NCBI GenBank assembly: GCA_025454405.1
Contig: JALOON010000010.1
Location: 1 to 64,000, forward strand
Source: Oscillatoriaceae cyanobacterium Prado104
Lineage (GTDB): Bacteria > Cyanobacteriota > Cyanobacteriia > Cyanobacteriales > Microcoleaceae
DNA: 64,000 nucleotides
Direction of reading: 5' to 3'
In this document: positions 26,349-35,209 of the stretch, one piece after another
Position numbering within the stretch: the stretch's first letter is position 1
Layout: each line of letters starts with the position of its first letter
Notes under the pieces: model-generated
What the model saw: only the letters and a program-made list of their open reading frames with translations
The model's database searches: none
What the model was told of the DNA's origin: nothing
Made by a program: the position numbers and the translations under genes

Positions 26349-27899
26349 ATGCCTCGTTGGTTCAATACCGCTGGTCCGTGCAGCGCTGACATCCACTATA
26401 TGCTATCTGCTACCAGTCGCCTACCAGATTTGGAGCGATTAATTGCTCAACGCAACTATTTTGTCATCCACGCACCGCGACAAATTGGCAAAACTACTGC
26501 CATGCTAGCTTTAGCCAAACAACTTACCCTGGGCGGACAATATACTGCCATTATGGTTTCAGTAGAATTAGGTTCGCCCTTCGATCGCGATCCGCAACTG
26601 GCCGAAGAAGCAATATTAAGTTCTTGGCGGAGTGCGGCACGAGTCTACCTGCAACCAGAACTCCATCCGCCAGCCAAACAAGAGATAGCAGTAGGACAAG
26701 GAATTGAAGAAACATTGCGGCAATGGGCTCAAACTTCTCCTCGCCCTTTAGTTGTTTTCATTGATGAAATTGATTCACTGAAAAATGAAATGTTGCTGTC
26801 TGTTTTGCGTCAGTTACGCAACGGTTATCCATCTCGTCCTGGTGCCTTTCCTCAATCGGTTGGTTTAATAGGTTTGCGGGATGTGAGAGATTACAAAGTC
26901 GCTGCGGGCGGGAGTGACAGGCTGAATACTTCGAGTCCGTTTAATATTAAAGTGCGATCGCTCACTATGAGAAATTTTAACGCTGCAGAAGTTGCAGAAC
27001 TCTACAACCAACATACTGAAGATACCGGACAAATCTTTACCCCGGAAGCAGTAGCTTTAGCCTTTGAATTAACTCAAGGACAACCTTGGTTGGTGAATGC
27101 GCTAGCTAAAGAAATAGTAGAAGAATTAGTGACTGATGAATCAACAGCAATTACAGCAGAACATATTTTTGAAGCTAAAGAAATTCTCATAAAACGTCAA
27201 GATACGCATCTAGATAGTTTGGCAGAACGCCTCACAGAAAATCGAGTAAAAGCAATTATCGAACCTATTTTAGCAGGTTTGGAATTGGGAAATATCCCCA
27301 ATGATGATATTCAATTTGTCATCGATTTGGGTTTGTGTAAAATGGACCCTCAAGGCGGATTGACGATCGCCAATCCCATTTATCGCGAAGTCTTGCCCCG
27401 CGTGCTAACAGTAACGCCAATGGCTTCATTGCCACAAATTGCACCGAGTTGGTTGACGGCTGAGGGGAAATTAGATACTGATGCTTTGCTCGATGCTTTT
27501 CTGGCTTTTTGGTTGCAGCATGGCGAACCGTTACTCAAAAGTGCGTCGTATCCCGAAATTGCGCCGCATTTAGTGTTAATGGCGTTTCTGCATCGAGTAA
27601 TTAATGGTGGCGGAACCTTGGAGAGAGAATATGCGATCGGGCGCGATCGCATGGATTTGTGTTTGCGTTACGGTGAAGTGACTTTAGGAATAGAATTGAA
27701 GGTTTGGCGCACTCGGAAAGTCGATCCTTTAACTAAAGGATTGGAGCAGTTAGATGAGTATTTAGCAAGATTGAGACAGGATTTTGGTTGGTTGGTAATA
27801 TTCGATCGCCGAGACAACGCACTTGAACTTGAAGAGCGATTGAAAACAGAGATTCACACAACTCGATCGGGGCGCAAGATTACAGTAATCCGAGCGTGA
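26349..27899 (+). CDS. AAA-like ATPase fused to C-terminal PD-(D/E)XK nuclease-like domain
   Basis: 516 residues. The N-terminal AAA-like module has RWFNTAGPC at the start, Walker A HAPRQIGKTTA (about 41-51) and Walker B LVVFIDEIDSL (about 134-144), with a winged-helix-like region after 220. The C-terminal part (about 370-516) has GRDRMDLCLRY followed by TLGIELKVWR, the Asp and Glu-x-Lys of a PD-(D/E)XK fold, and LDEYLARLRQDFGWLVIFDRR. Similar proteins in cyanobacteria are annotated as AAA-like or ATP-binding without known role; this domain pair suggests a defence or mobile-element function. No partner gene is adjacent. Residue counts are approximate. Confidence 0.7.
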   Translation: MPRWFNTAGPCSADIHYMLSATSRLPDLERLIAQRNYFVIHAPRQIGKTTAMLALAKQLTLGGQYTAIMVSVELGSPFDRDPQLAEEAILSSWRSAARVYLQPELHPPAKQEIAVGQGIEETLRQWAQTSPRPLVVFIDEIDSLKNEMLLSVLRQLRNGYPSRPGAFPQSVGLIGLRDVRDYKVAAGGSDRLNTSSPFNIKVRSLTMRNFNAAEVAELYNQHTEDTGQIFTPEAVALAFELTQGQPWLVNALAKEIVEELVTDESTAITAEHIFEAKEILIKRQDTHLDSLAERLTENRVKAIIEPILAGLELGNIPNDDIQFVIDLGLCKMDPQGGLTIANPIYREVLPRVLTVTPMASLPQIAPSWLTAEGKLDTDALLDAFLAFWLQHGEPLLKSASYPEIAPHLVLMAFLHRVINGGGTLEREYAIGRDRMDLCLRYGEVTLGIELKVWRTRKVDPLTKGLEQLDEYLARLRQDFGWLVIFDRRDNALELEERLKTEIHTTRSGRKITVIRA

Positions 27900-27964
27900 T
27901 GAATTATATTATAAGTATTGCAGACCACTCTGAAAGAAAACCGAAGCAATTTTGAAAAAAACTC

Positions 27965-28951
27965 ATGAAAGCGATTGCATACACACAATACGGTCCACCT
28001 GATGTTCTTCACCTCCAAGAGTTTGCCAAACCAACTCCCAAGGACAATGAAATACTGATAAAAATATATGCGACAACAGTAACATCAGCAGACTGGAGGG
28101 TGCTCAATCTCGATGTGCCTTTTGGTTTCGGGCTCATCTCGCGGTTGGTTTTTGGAGTATCGAAACCGAGACAACCCATTTTAGGAACAGAGCTCGCTGG
28201 GGAAGTAGAATCGATAGGCAAAAATGTACGCAATTTCAAAGTTGGCGATCGAGTTTTTGCGTTAACCGGTATTCGCATGGGCTGTCATGCCGAGTACCAA
28301 TGCATGCCAGAAGACGGGGCGGTGGCATTAAAACCGCCCAATCTCACCTACGATGAAGCGGCAGCCCTATCTTTTGGCGGGACGACGGCGTTGGATTTCT
28401 TTAGAAGGGCAAACCTGCAACCGGGGGAAAAGGTGCTTGTCAATGGTGCATCCGGAGCGGTTGGCAGCGCAGCAGTACAGCTTGCCAAGCATTTCGGGGC
28501 TGACGTGACGGCAGTTTGCAGTACCGCGAATTTGGAATTGGTGAGAGCTTTGGGTGCCGCGCGCGCGATCGACTACACTACAGAGGATTTTACGAAAAAT
28601 GGTGAAACCTATGACATCATTGTTGATACAGTCGGCACGGCTATGTTTTCTCGCAGCAAGAATTCGTTGAAGGAAAAAGGACGGTTGCTGCTGGTTTTAG
28701 CTGGATTGCCAGACATACTTCAGGGTCTGTGGGTGTCGGTGACGGGCAATAAGAAAGTCATCGCCGGGCCAGCAGACGAGCGTGCGGAGGATTTGCGCTT
28801 CCTGGCGAGTCTGGCTGAGGCGGGAGCATTTAAACCAACGATCGATCGGTGCTATCCTTTCGAGCAGATTGCGGAAGCTTACCGCTACGTCGGCACCGGG
28901 CGCAAGAAAGGCAATGTAGCGATCGGGTTGGAACATCATTACAAAACATGA
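27965..28951 (+). CDS. Zinc-independent NAD(P)-dependent alcohol dehydrogenase / quinone reductase
   Basis: 328 residues of the medium-chain dehydrogenase/reductase type: GroES-like domain with GTELAGEVESIGKNV, then the coenzyme-binding motif VLVNGASGAVGSAAVQLAKH (about 160-179). Zinc ligands of classic alcohol dehydrogenases are not evident, which fits the quinone oxidoreductase branch. It would reduce an enone or quinone with NAD(P)H in the cytoplasm. The substrate is unknown. It lies 65 bp after the AAA-nuclease gene on the same strand, but no functional link is apparent. Confidence 0.88.
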   Translation: MKAIAYTQYGPPDVLHLQEFAKPTPKDNEILIKIYATTVTSADWRVLNLDVPFGFGLISRLVFGVSKPRQPILGTELAGEVESIGKNVRNFKVGDRVFALTGIRMGCHAEYQCMPEDGAVALKPPNLTYDEAAALSFGGTTALDFFRRANLQPGEKVLVNGASGAVGSAAVQLAKHFGADVTAVCSTANLELVRALGAARAIDYTTEDFTKNGETYDIIVDTVGTAMFSRSKNSLKEKGRLLLVLAGLPDILQGLWVSVTGNKKVIAGPADERAEDLRFLASLAEAGAFKPTIDRCYPFEQIAEAYRYVGTGRKKGNVAIGLEHHYKT

Positions 28952-29100
28952 CAAATTGCTGCGCCTGATTCAATACTATATGGTGCATCGCTGCGGACAA
29001 TCTGCAACTCAAATCGCGATTGTTCGATCGACCCACCCGAAAACTTGATACGTTGCAATAAGTTACATTGAAGTTAATTCCACTTATATCTGAAATTCTT

Positions 29101-29493
29101 ATGCTCGGTAATTTCCAACAAAGTCAATTGCGCATTGAGGTTGATGCTTCGGAAACTGCGATTCGAGATAGCTTGCTGCGCCCGAGTCAGTTGCAGGAAT
29201 GGCTGTGGCCCCAACAGTTGTCGAAAGGTTTGCCGGAAATGTTCGATCGAGATTTAACTTTCACGAGTTGGATTGGCCCGGTAGCGGTGCAACATTATGT
29301 GGAAATTGCCGGACCGAACTGCCTGCGGCTGTTGCTGAGTCAGGGAATTGACGGATTTCACGAATGGTATTGGGGCGACGGTTGGGTGCAGTCTCGCTTG
29401 GAGGGAGTGTCGCTGCTACCTTTGAATTTGGGACAAACTGCTAGTTTGCTGCGTTTGCGGGAGTTTTTGGCGGGAAAGGGAAAGGGGAAGTAG
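29101..29493 (+). CDS. SRPBCC/START-like domain protein
   Basis: 130 residues from Met at 29101 (MLGNFQQSQLRIEVDASETA); an upstream start at 29068 adds 11. The layout of an initial beta strand, helix LRPSQLQEWLWPQQ, then alternating strands and a long C-terminal helix (GQTASLLRLREFLAG) fits the SRPBCC helix-grip fold, which binds hydrophobic ligands. No catalytic residues can be named. The stop follows a short Lys/Gly tail. Function unknown; the assignment is from overall pattern. Confidence 0.6.
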   Translation: MLGNFQQSQLRIEVDASETAIRDSLLRPSQLQEWLWPQQLSKGLPEMFDRDLTFTSWIGPVAVQHYVEIAGPNCLRLLLSQGIDGFHEWYWGDGWVQSRLEGVSLLPLNLGQTASLLRLREFLAGKGKGK

Positions 29494-29526
29494 GAATTAG
29501 AGCAAAATCATCTAAGAGCTTATCAA

Positions 29527-29919
29527 ATGGAGTGGCCCAACTGTTTTCCACCTAATTGTCCGCCAAACGATGCTAAACAGCCGTGCGATCGAGTTTATCG
29601 CCTGATTCAACAAGATTCTGCAACGGCTGATGATTTTTTGACAGTCCGCCAACTGTACCCAAACCGACAATTCCCGGACAGCGAAAAAGAATGCCGTTCC
29701 TGTGCTCTCTCGGTTTTTACTTCAAGAGATGATGTCACTGTTAACCGCAGAACTGGTCGGTTTAAAAATATGAAGGTTGCTGTGGCAAATTTGACTCCCG
29801 ATTCAGGACGAATCAAGCATACTCCCTCACCGGGTACTAAGAATTCTCACCACAGTTGGTGGGTTCCAATTAACGTTGAAGCCTTGACTTTATTTAAAGC
29901 TGTTGATGTCACTGAGTGA
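29527..29919 (+). CDS. Hypothetical protein, first gene of a two-gene unit
   Basis: 130 residues, not recognised. The N-terminus is rich in Cys and Pro (CFPPNCPPNDAKQPC), and a second Cys pair appears in KECRSCALSVF (about 57-67), so a metal site is possible. A central RVYRLIQQDSATADDFLTV helix resembles the opening of immunity- or toxin-related small proteins, but this is weak. The next gene starts nine bases after its stop, so the two are probably co-transcribed and may act together. Confidence 0.6.
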   Translation: MEWPNCFPPNCPPNDAKQPCDRVYRLIQQDSATADDFLTVRQLYPNRQFPDSEKECRSCALSVFTSRDDVTVNRRTGRFKNMKVAVANLTPDSGRIKHTPSPGTKNSHHSWWVPINVEALTLFKAVDVTE

Positions 29920-29928
29920 GGTATAGTT

Positions 29929-30336
29929 ATGAGCCTGCTTCCCGAGTCTACTCATCTAGGTAAATTGGAAATTATCGAGGTTTACGAGTATTACGATGTA
30001 CCGTGCCTATTTGCTTGCCAAAATGCGTCTGAACAGATATTTCTTGCAGTTTGGGCAAGTCAAACAAAAGAAATGGGAAGATGGCTGTATGTTCCCATGT
30101 CTATCGGTCGGTTTAAGCGGGTTCGGTCTGGAAGTATTGATATCCGAGATGCTTTTTTAACCGCTGAAGATGCTTTTGTTTATGAAGTTATCATTCCCTG
30201 TGACGGTAGTTTTGACAGGGTGATAGCTATTTCTTGTCAAGAAGTAAATGATGAATGGCTGCCTGTGGCTGGTGAATTGCTTGATTTTGGCAACGAACCT
30301 CTGCCTGCATTGTTTCAAAAGCAAGAAGTGAGTTGA
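29929..30336 (+). CDS. DUF6575-like protein, second gene of the unit
   Basis: 135 residues. LGKLEIIEVYEYYDVPCLFA followed by WLYVPMS and a DIRDAF-type helix (about 77-90) matches what I know of DUF6575, a small bacterial family of unknown function that often accompanies another short gene. No signal or membrane segment. It follows the Cys-rich gene at a 9-bp gap. A toxin-antidote or defence role has not been shown and cannot be read here. Confidence 0.6.
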   Translation: MSLLPESTHLGKLEIIEVYEYYDVPCLFACQNASEQIFLAVWASQTKEMGRWLYVPMSIGRFKRVRSGSIDIRDAFLTAEDAFVYEVIIPCDGSFDRVIAISCQEVNDEWLPVAGELLDFGNEPLPALFQKQEVS

Positions 30337-30363
30337 TTTATCGATCCGACATGATATTTAGAG

Positions 30364-30816
30364 CTAATTCACCTGAATCAAGTCTTTTTCAATGAAATTA
30401 GGTTGATTTGTGCTGTCCAATTCCAGGTAAAAAGACACACTTTCAATTTCCCAACTAACCCAAGCATGGGGAAATAGCATAACTCCTTCTATTAAAAAAG
30501 ACTCTACTGGTTCGCCGAGTTCGGGAAACGGGCCATCGACGATCGAACTTGAAGGTTCCACTGTTTTAAAATGACCCGATTCTGGGGGGTCAGCAACATA
30601 ATGCCACAGTTCGCGAATCGATTTTTTGACTCCCTCAAAGACTAAATAGCATTTGGGTATAAAAATAGTTTCTTGCGGTGCAGGATTCAGCGGGTGTCCT
30701 GGAATCGCACCGAGATTGCGCGCGGGAATCACCATTTTATTATCTACAACAATCGGCGGAGCGACATCGCTGGCGATCGTATAAAGTTTATCGAAATTCT
30801 TTTGAATAATTGTCAT
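30364..30816 (-). CDS. Hypothetical protein overlapping the stop of an upstream fragment
   Basis: 150 residues, not recognised. Residues 1-70 include VAPPIVVDNKMVIPARNLGA and a Pro-rich loop, and the end is beta-rich (WVSWEIESVSFYLELDST). Its ATG overlaps the TGA of the preceding open frame (ATGA), the sign of translational coupling, so it was likely the second gene of a pair such as a toxin and its immunity protein. The first gene is now only a C-terminal remnant. Confidence 0.6.
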   Translation of the reverse strand: MTIIQKNFDKLYTIASDVAPPIVVDNKMVIPARNLGAIPGHPLNPAPQETIFIPKCYLVFEGVKKSIRELWHYVADPPESGHFKTVEPSSSIVDGPFPELGEPVESFLIEGVMLFPHAWVSWEIESVSFYLELDSTNQPNFIEKDLIQVN

Positions 30817-31040
30817 GCTTTCTTCTCCAAAATAGTGGTGCGGATAGTCGCTAGGGGAATATTATAACTGCCGTCTGGTCTAGGTATTGGTCGAAAAAAT
30901 TGTTGGTTGGCAAATCGAGGTTCGAGATTGCCATTTTCTACGATATCGCTCCGGATACTTTCTGTGGTAGCTGTATCATAATTGATAGATCCTGGATATT
31001 GGAAAGTTAAACAGTCAAATAATATGAAGCTATTTTCCCA
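30813..31040 (-). pseudogene. C-terminal remnant of a gene coupled to the preceding hypothetical gene
   Basis: The minus-strand frame is open from a TAG at 31041-31043 to TGA at 30813-30815 but has no ATG, GTG or TTG start. It reads DCLTFQYPGSINYDTATT, then VENGNLEPRFANQQFFRPI and ends TIRTTILEKKA. The 3' end overlaps the start of the following gene by ATGA. The 5' part is missing and its place is taken by the start of the opposite-strand protease gene at 31024. Family not recognised. Confidence 0.55.
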
Positions 31041-31926
31041 CTATACTGGCAAGAGAAAAACTCACTCGCTAAAATATGTGAAGCACTGGAAGATATTAGC
31101 AATCTCACTGTTACTGACTGGCATATTGAACGGTTTAGCGCGAGAAACACCGGAAAAAGTTTCAGCAGCATCTCCTAATATATCCGAACAAGTTAACCAG
31201 CAAGTTTATGAAATTGCTAATCTTGTCACTGTCAGAATTTTTTCTGAGTCTGCGTCGGGTTCTGGGGTAATTATTCAGCATCAAGGACAAGCTTATACTG
31301 TATTGACAAACGATCATGTGGTAGTCGATCGTAAAGAACATAACTATACAGTATTGACTGCTGACGGAAAGACGCATATTGCTAAGTTGCTGCCTTCGTA
31401 TCAGTTTGGAAATTTAGATTTAGCTTTAGTACAATTTACCAGTTATCAATCCTATAGAGTTGCAGAAATCGGAAACTCGCATCAGCTATCGATTGGAAGT
31501 GCTGTTTTTGCTGCTGGTTTTCCCAATTGGCATTGGATTAATTCAAATTCGATAGAAAATACTCGTAATTGGGGGAGAAAAGCTCTTCAGTTCACGATTG
31601 GTCAAGTAGAAATGTTGCCTGATCGATCGCTAGGTAATGGATATCAACTGGGTTATAGTAATGATATTGTTGATGGCATGAGCGGCGGACCAGTATTCAA
31701 TAGTGATGGTAAGTTGGTGGGTATTAATGGTCGATCGAAATATCCTTTGGGTGGAATTGAGGTTTTTAGATTTGCGGATGGGAGTTTGCCTTCTCAAGCG
31801 GTTTTTCAGCAGATGGAAGCTTTGAGTTGGGCGATTCCGATCGGGACTTTTGAGCGGGTGAATTATCAAGATAGGGAACCCGATTTCTTTTTAGGTTTTT
31901 TGCTGCTAAATTCGGATTTGCTTTGA
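31024..31926 (+). CDS. Trypsin-like (S1/HtrA type) serine protease, secreted or membrane-anchored
   Basis: 300 residues from Met at 31024 (MKLFSHYTG); an upstream ATG at 30982 would add 14. A hydrophobic segment (about 26-42, ILAISLLLTGILNGLA) is a signal peptide or anchor. The catalytic triad is visible: His in LTNDHVVVD, Asp in GNLDLALVQF and Ser in GMSGGPVFNS. These are HtrA/S1-type protease features; no PDZ or TPR domain follows. The protein should act in the periplasm on misfolded or specific substrates. A related protease with TPR repeats lies convergent at 31968-33854. Confidence 0.85.
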   Translation: MKLFSHYTGKRKTHSLKYVKHWKILAISLLLTGILNGLARETPEKVSAASPNISEQVNQQVYEIANLVTVRIFSESASGSGVIIQHQGQAYTVLTNDHVVVDRKEHNYTVLTADGKTHIAKLLPSYQFGNLDLALVQFTSYQSYRVAEIGNSHQLSIGSAVFAAGFPNWHWINSNSIENTRNWGRKALQFTIGQVEMLPDRSLGNGYQLGYSNDIVDGMSGGPVFNSDGKLVGINGRSKYPLGGIEVFRFADGSLPSQAVFQQMEALSWAIPIGTFERVNYQDREPDFFLGFLLLNSDLL

Positions 31927-31967
31927 GAAACCGGGTTTTTTTGCGCAATTTTTATCTCGGGCGATCG

Positions 31968-33854
31968 CTACTGCGATGATAATTTTTTAATTTGGTTGAT
32001 AGCATCTTGGTAATCATTTGTTCTTCCTTGTTTTTTGTACAATTCAGCGGCTTTTTGATAATCCGCGATCGCATTCTGCGTATCTCCTAAGTCAGACTTG
32101 ACATTACCTCGATTGTAGTAGGGATTGGCATAGTTGGGATTAATCTTAATAGCCTGGTTGTAATCGGCGATCGCCTCATCTTTTTTACCTTGGTCGTATT
32201 TTGCTATACCCCGACTGTTGTAAGCATAATCATATTTAGGATTAAGGCGAATTGCCTCGGTGTAATCAACAATCGCCTCTTCTTTTTTCCCTAGGTCAGA
32301 CTTGGCATTACCCCGACTGACATAGGCAAAAGCATATTGGGGATTAATCAGAATTGCCTCGTTATAATCAGCGATTGCCTCTTCTTTGTTCGTGAGGTCA
32401 TACTTGGCTAAACCCCGACTAGCATAGGCATAATCATATTTGGGGTTGAGCCGAATAGCCTCGGTGTAATCGACGATAGCCTCTTCTTTTTTTCCCAAAT
32501 CATACTTAGCATCACCCCGACCGACGTAGGCAACATCATATTTGGGATTGAGCCGAATTGCATCATCATAATCTGCGATCGCCTCTTCTTTTTTTCCTAT
32601 GTCATAGTTGGCTAAACCTCGATTTTTATAGGCAATAGCATCTTTGGGATTCAGCCGAATTGCCTGGTTATAATCGATGATCGCCTCTTCTATTTTCCCT
32701 AGCTCATACTTAATTCTACCCCGATTGCTGTAGGCAGAAGCATAGTTTAAATCAATCCGAATTGCCTCATTATAATCGGCAATCGCTTCTTCTTGTTTCC
32801 CTAGACCGTACTTGACTAGACCACGATTGTAGTAGGCAGAAGCATAGTTGGAGTCAATCTTAATAGCCTGGTTATAATCAGAGAGTGCCTTGGGTTTGTC
32901 TCCTAGGTCATCGTAGGCATTACCTCGATTGTTGTAGGCAAAAGCATAGTTGGAATCAATCTTAATAGTCTGGTCATAATCAGCGATCGCCTTGTGTTTA
33001 TCTCCTAAGTTATAGTAGGCATAACCTCGACCGAAGTAGACATCAGCATTATTGGGATTAAGCTCGATCGACTTAGAAAAATCAGCTAGAGCACCCTTAA
33101 AATCTCCTTGATTTAAACGAGCAAGTCCTTGATTGAAATAGTCATTAGCATCATTAGGGAGACTACCCTTATCTAATACAATCTCAGGCTTTAAAAAAAT
33201 GTTAATCGGAATTCCCAGTTTATGTCCCGTATCTATCCCTTCTTGAATATATTTACTCCCGTGAATGCCAATCACTTCCCCTTGTTGATTTAGCACGGGA
33301 CCGCCACTCATCCCGCGGCTAGTATTGTTATTATAAACCAAGCCATATCCTTCCAACTCCGAAGATGTTGGGTTTAAACCGATAACAGTACCAGGAATTA
33401 CCAGCATCGTGCGTTGTTTGAGTTGTTCGCTAACTGCAGGTAGCCCAGCAACAGAAACGCTAGTACCCTTAGTAACTGTGTCTGAGTCTCCTAACTTCGC
33501 TAACTTGTAAGTTTTGTTACTCTCAAAAGTCAACACTGCCAAATCTATACCAGCTACAGGTACGGTTGCGTCCGATGCTAAAAATCTGTATTCGTTACCA
33601 TCTGATGTCAAAATCAAACAACTTCCTTCTGCTTGCTTAACCACATGATAAGCAGTGAGAACCGAGTAAGTATTGCCATCTTTATTGAAAATTACTCCCG
33701 AACCCGCTGTACTGCATCCATCAATTGTAACAGTTATTTCTTCGGCTGTTTTAGCTAATTCTTCGGAAGACTTTTTAGAAGTAATTAAACTTTCACATCC
33801 AACAATTGCTAATCCAAAAACCGCAACAACCGATAATCTATGCAACGCAATCAT
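31968..33854 (-). CDS. Lipoprotein serine protease with 11 TPR repeats
   Basis: 628 residues. The signal MIALHRLSVVAVFGLAIVGC ends in a lipobox Cys at 20. The S1-type protease domain (about 30-225) has His in LTAYHVVKQ, Asp in GIDLAVLTF and Ser in GMSGGPVLN. From about residue 236, 11 TPR units of 34 residues follow, each like YNRGLVKYGLGKQEEAIADY. Neighbouring units are so alike, also at the DNA level, that recent internal duplication is likely. The protein is expected at the outer face of a membrane, with the TPRs binding a substrate or partner. It lies beside COP23 and kinase genes. Confidence 0.88.
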   Translation of the reverse strand: MIALHRLSVVAVFGLAIVGCESLITSKKSSEELAKTAEEITVTIDGCSTAGSGVIFNKDGNTYSVLTAYHVVKQAEGSCLILTSDGNEYRFLASDATVPVAGIDLAVLTFESNKTYKLAKLGDSDTVTKGTSVSVAGLPAVSEQLKQRTMLVIPGTVIGLNPTSSELEGYGLVYNNNTSRGMSGGPVLNQQGEVIGIHGSKYIQEGIDTGHKLGIPINIFLKPEIVLDKGSLPNDANDYFNQGLARLNQGDFKGALADFSKSIELNPNNADVYFGRGYAYYNLGDKHKAIADYDQTIKIDSNYAFAYNNRGNAYDDLGDKPKALSDYNQAIKIDSNYASAYYNRGLVKYGLGKQEEAIADYNEAIRIDLNYASAYSNRGRIKYELGKIEEAIIDYNQAIRLNPKDAIAYKNRGLANYDIGKKEEAIADYDDAIRLNPKYDVAYVGRGDAKYDLGKKEEAIVDYTEAIRLNPKYDYAYASRGLAKYDLTNKEEAIADYNEAILINPQYAFAYVSRGNAKSDLGKKEEAIVDYTEAIRLNPKYDYAYNSRGIAKYDQGKKDEAIADYNQAIKINPNYANPYYNRGNVKSDLGDTQNAIADYQKAAELYKKQGRTNDYQDAINQIKKLSSQ

Positions 33855-33901
33855 ATCTATCCCTACCCAATCGTTGTATTATTGTTTGTCTGTCGTATGA
33901 T

Positions 33902-34500
33902 GGTAGGGCGCGTCGCTCTGCTATCTTGATAAATAGCCAGAATTGTTCGTGGCGACGCACCCTACTTTTAGGAAATCATCAAGGGGGTATAATACTAAGT
34001 CCGGGTTATTCACCCCCTTTATAAGTGGTATGGTGCGTCGCTCGTTTAATCTTGGTTTGTAGCAAGAGTTGTTCGAGATCGACGCACCCTACGAGATTGG
34101 AATTATAAAGGGGGTACGATACCCGGATTTGGTATAATACCCAGATTTGGGATTACACAATACATCCAGGGATAGGGACTTTTCAAAAGAGGATTGCCCC
34201 TACAAGACACCATATATAGATAGTTTTGGTAAGTCCCGATCGAGCAAAAAGCCCGGTTCCTAACAATCTATTTCTTAGGACTTATGTAATAATCCGGATC
34301 TTCCTTACTCAGGATGCTATTTTGACTGAGAATTCTATTAAAACCCATGTTCAGCAAGGGTTTGGTCATTTTATCGGCGAAAAATACTGCTGTAGCGCGA
34401 TTGACATGAAAATCCGATCTATATATGAGATTTTGTAGGGGCGATTGCGAGGATTGCTCCTACAAAACACTACATATATATCCTGCGTAAGTCCCGAACT
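33902..34500. repeat. Repeat-rich spacer between protease-TPR and COP23 genes
   Basis: Two copies of an inverted unit, GGTGCGTCG...CGACGCACC (about 33905-33964 and 34030-34092), each followed by an AAGGGGGTATAATAC-type tract; and GGGGCGATTGC/TTGCTCCTACAAAACAC words at 34192 and 34435. No gene recognised. Confidence 0.65.
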
Positions 34501-34528
34501 ATTTTACTAAATGCTTCAAATTTAAAAG

Positions 34529-35089
34529 CTACAATTTTGGCTCAATTAAATTTTCCAGCAAAATCGAAGCAGAACCTCCATTTTCTTCAATGATATTACT
34601 ACTAGCATTACCCTGACTCACGTTAAAGATTTTTTCCACAACTTCTTCAGATTTTTGAGAGTTGTTTTGATTGAGGGTAAACAACAAATTCTCTGCATTG
34701 CAGCTTGTTTGTCCCTGACTGAGGACGCAGACAACTTTTTGATTGTTCACCGAACCAACATTTAATTTCAAATAGCCCAACTTACCCCCATTATCAGCAA
34801 CAGCTTTCGTGAGTTTTGGCGACACTATGTTGCAGCGTTCTTCCGGTGTATATTCTGGACCAAATTCTGTGGTATTCCAGGTAATCAGCGGAGAAACAAC
34901 GAAAGTACCTTTTTGAGCGATTGTTGCCCAGCCACTCCCTTGCCGAACGCACTTAAAGATTGTCGGTGGCTCGCTAGGAGTCGGGGTAGCCGAATCGGAA
35001 GCTATATTCCTCGAACAAGACGACGCCCCAAACAAAATGAAAATAGCAGCCATAATTTCCGGAATCAACCGATATGTTCTTGTAGTCAT
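34529..35089 (-). CDS. COP23 domain (circadian oscillating polypeptide-like) protein
   Basis: 186 residues. A hydrophobic N-terminus with FILFGASSCSRN is a signal peptide, possibly a lipoprotein. The mature part has the COP23 pattern: TIFKCVRQGSGWATIAQK, PLITWNTTEFG, TPEERCNIVSPKLTKAV and VVCVLSQGQTSC. The family is named after a circadian-regulated membrane-associated protein of Synechococcus; its role is unknown. Four conserved Cys probably form disulphides outside the cytoplasm. The gene is divergent from the kinase, with about 120 bp between starts. Confidence 0.8.
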   Translation of the reverse strand: MTTRTYRLIPEIMAAIFILFGASSCSRNIASDSATPTPSEPPTIFKCVRQGSGWATIAQKGTFVVSPLITWNTTEFGPEYTPEERCNIVSPKLTKAVADNGGKLGYLKLNVGSVNNQKVVCVLSQGQTSCNAENLLFTLNQNNSQKSEEVVEKIFNVSQGNASSNIIEENGGSASILLENLIEPKL

Positions 35090-35209
35090 ATATTTGGCAC
35101 TTCGTGACTTTTAATGAAAAGGGTTTTTTGGGCGGTTTCAATAACTATACCAATTATATCGGAATTGCATCTGAGCGTGTGAAGATGATAAAAAATATGG
35201 TGATATAAA

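Noticed and set aside
34226-34438. Plus-strand 70-codon frame in the spacer before COP23
   Set aside because: Built across dispersed repeats with no protein similarity.
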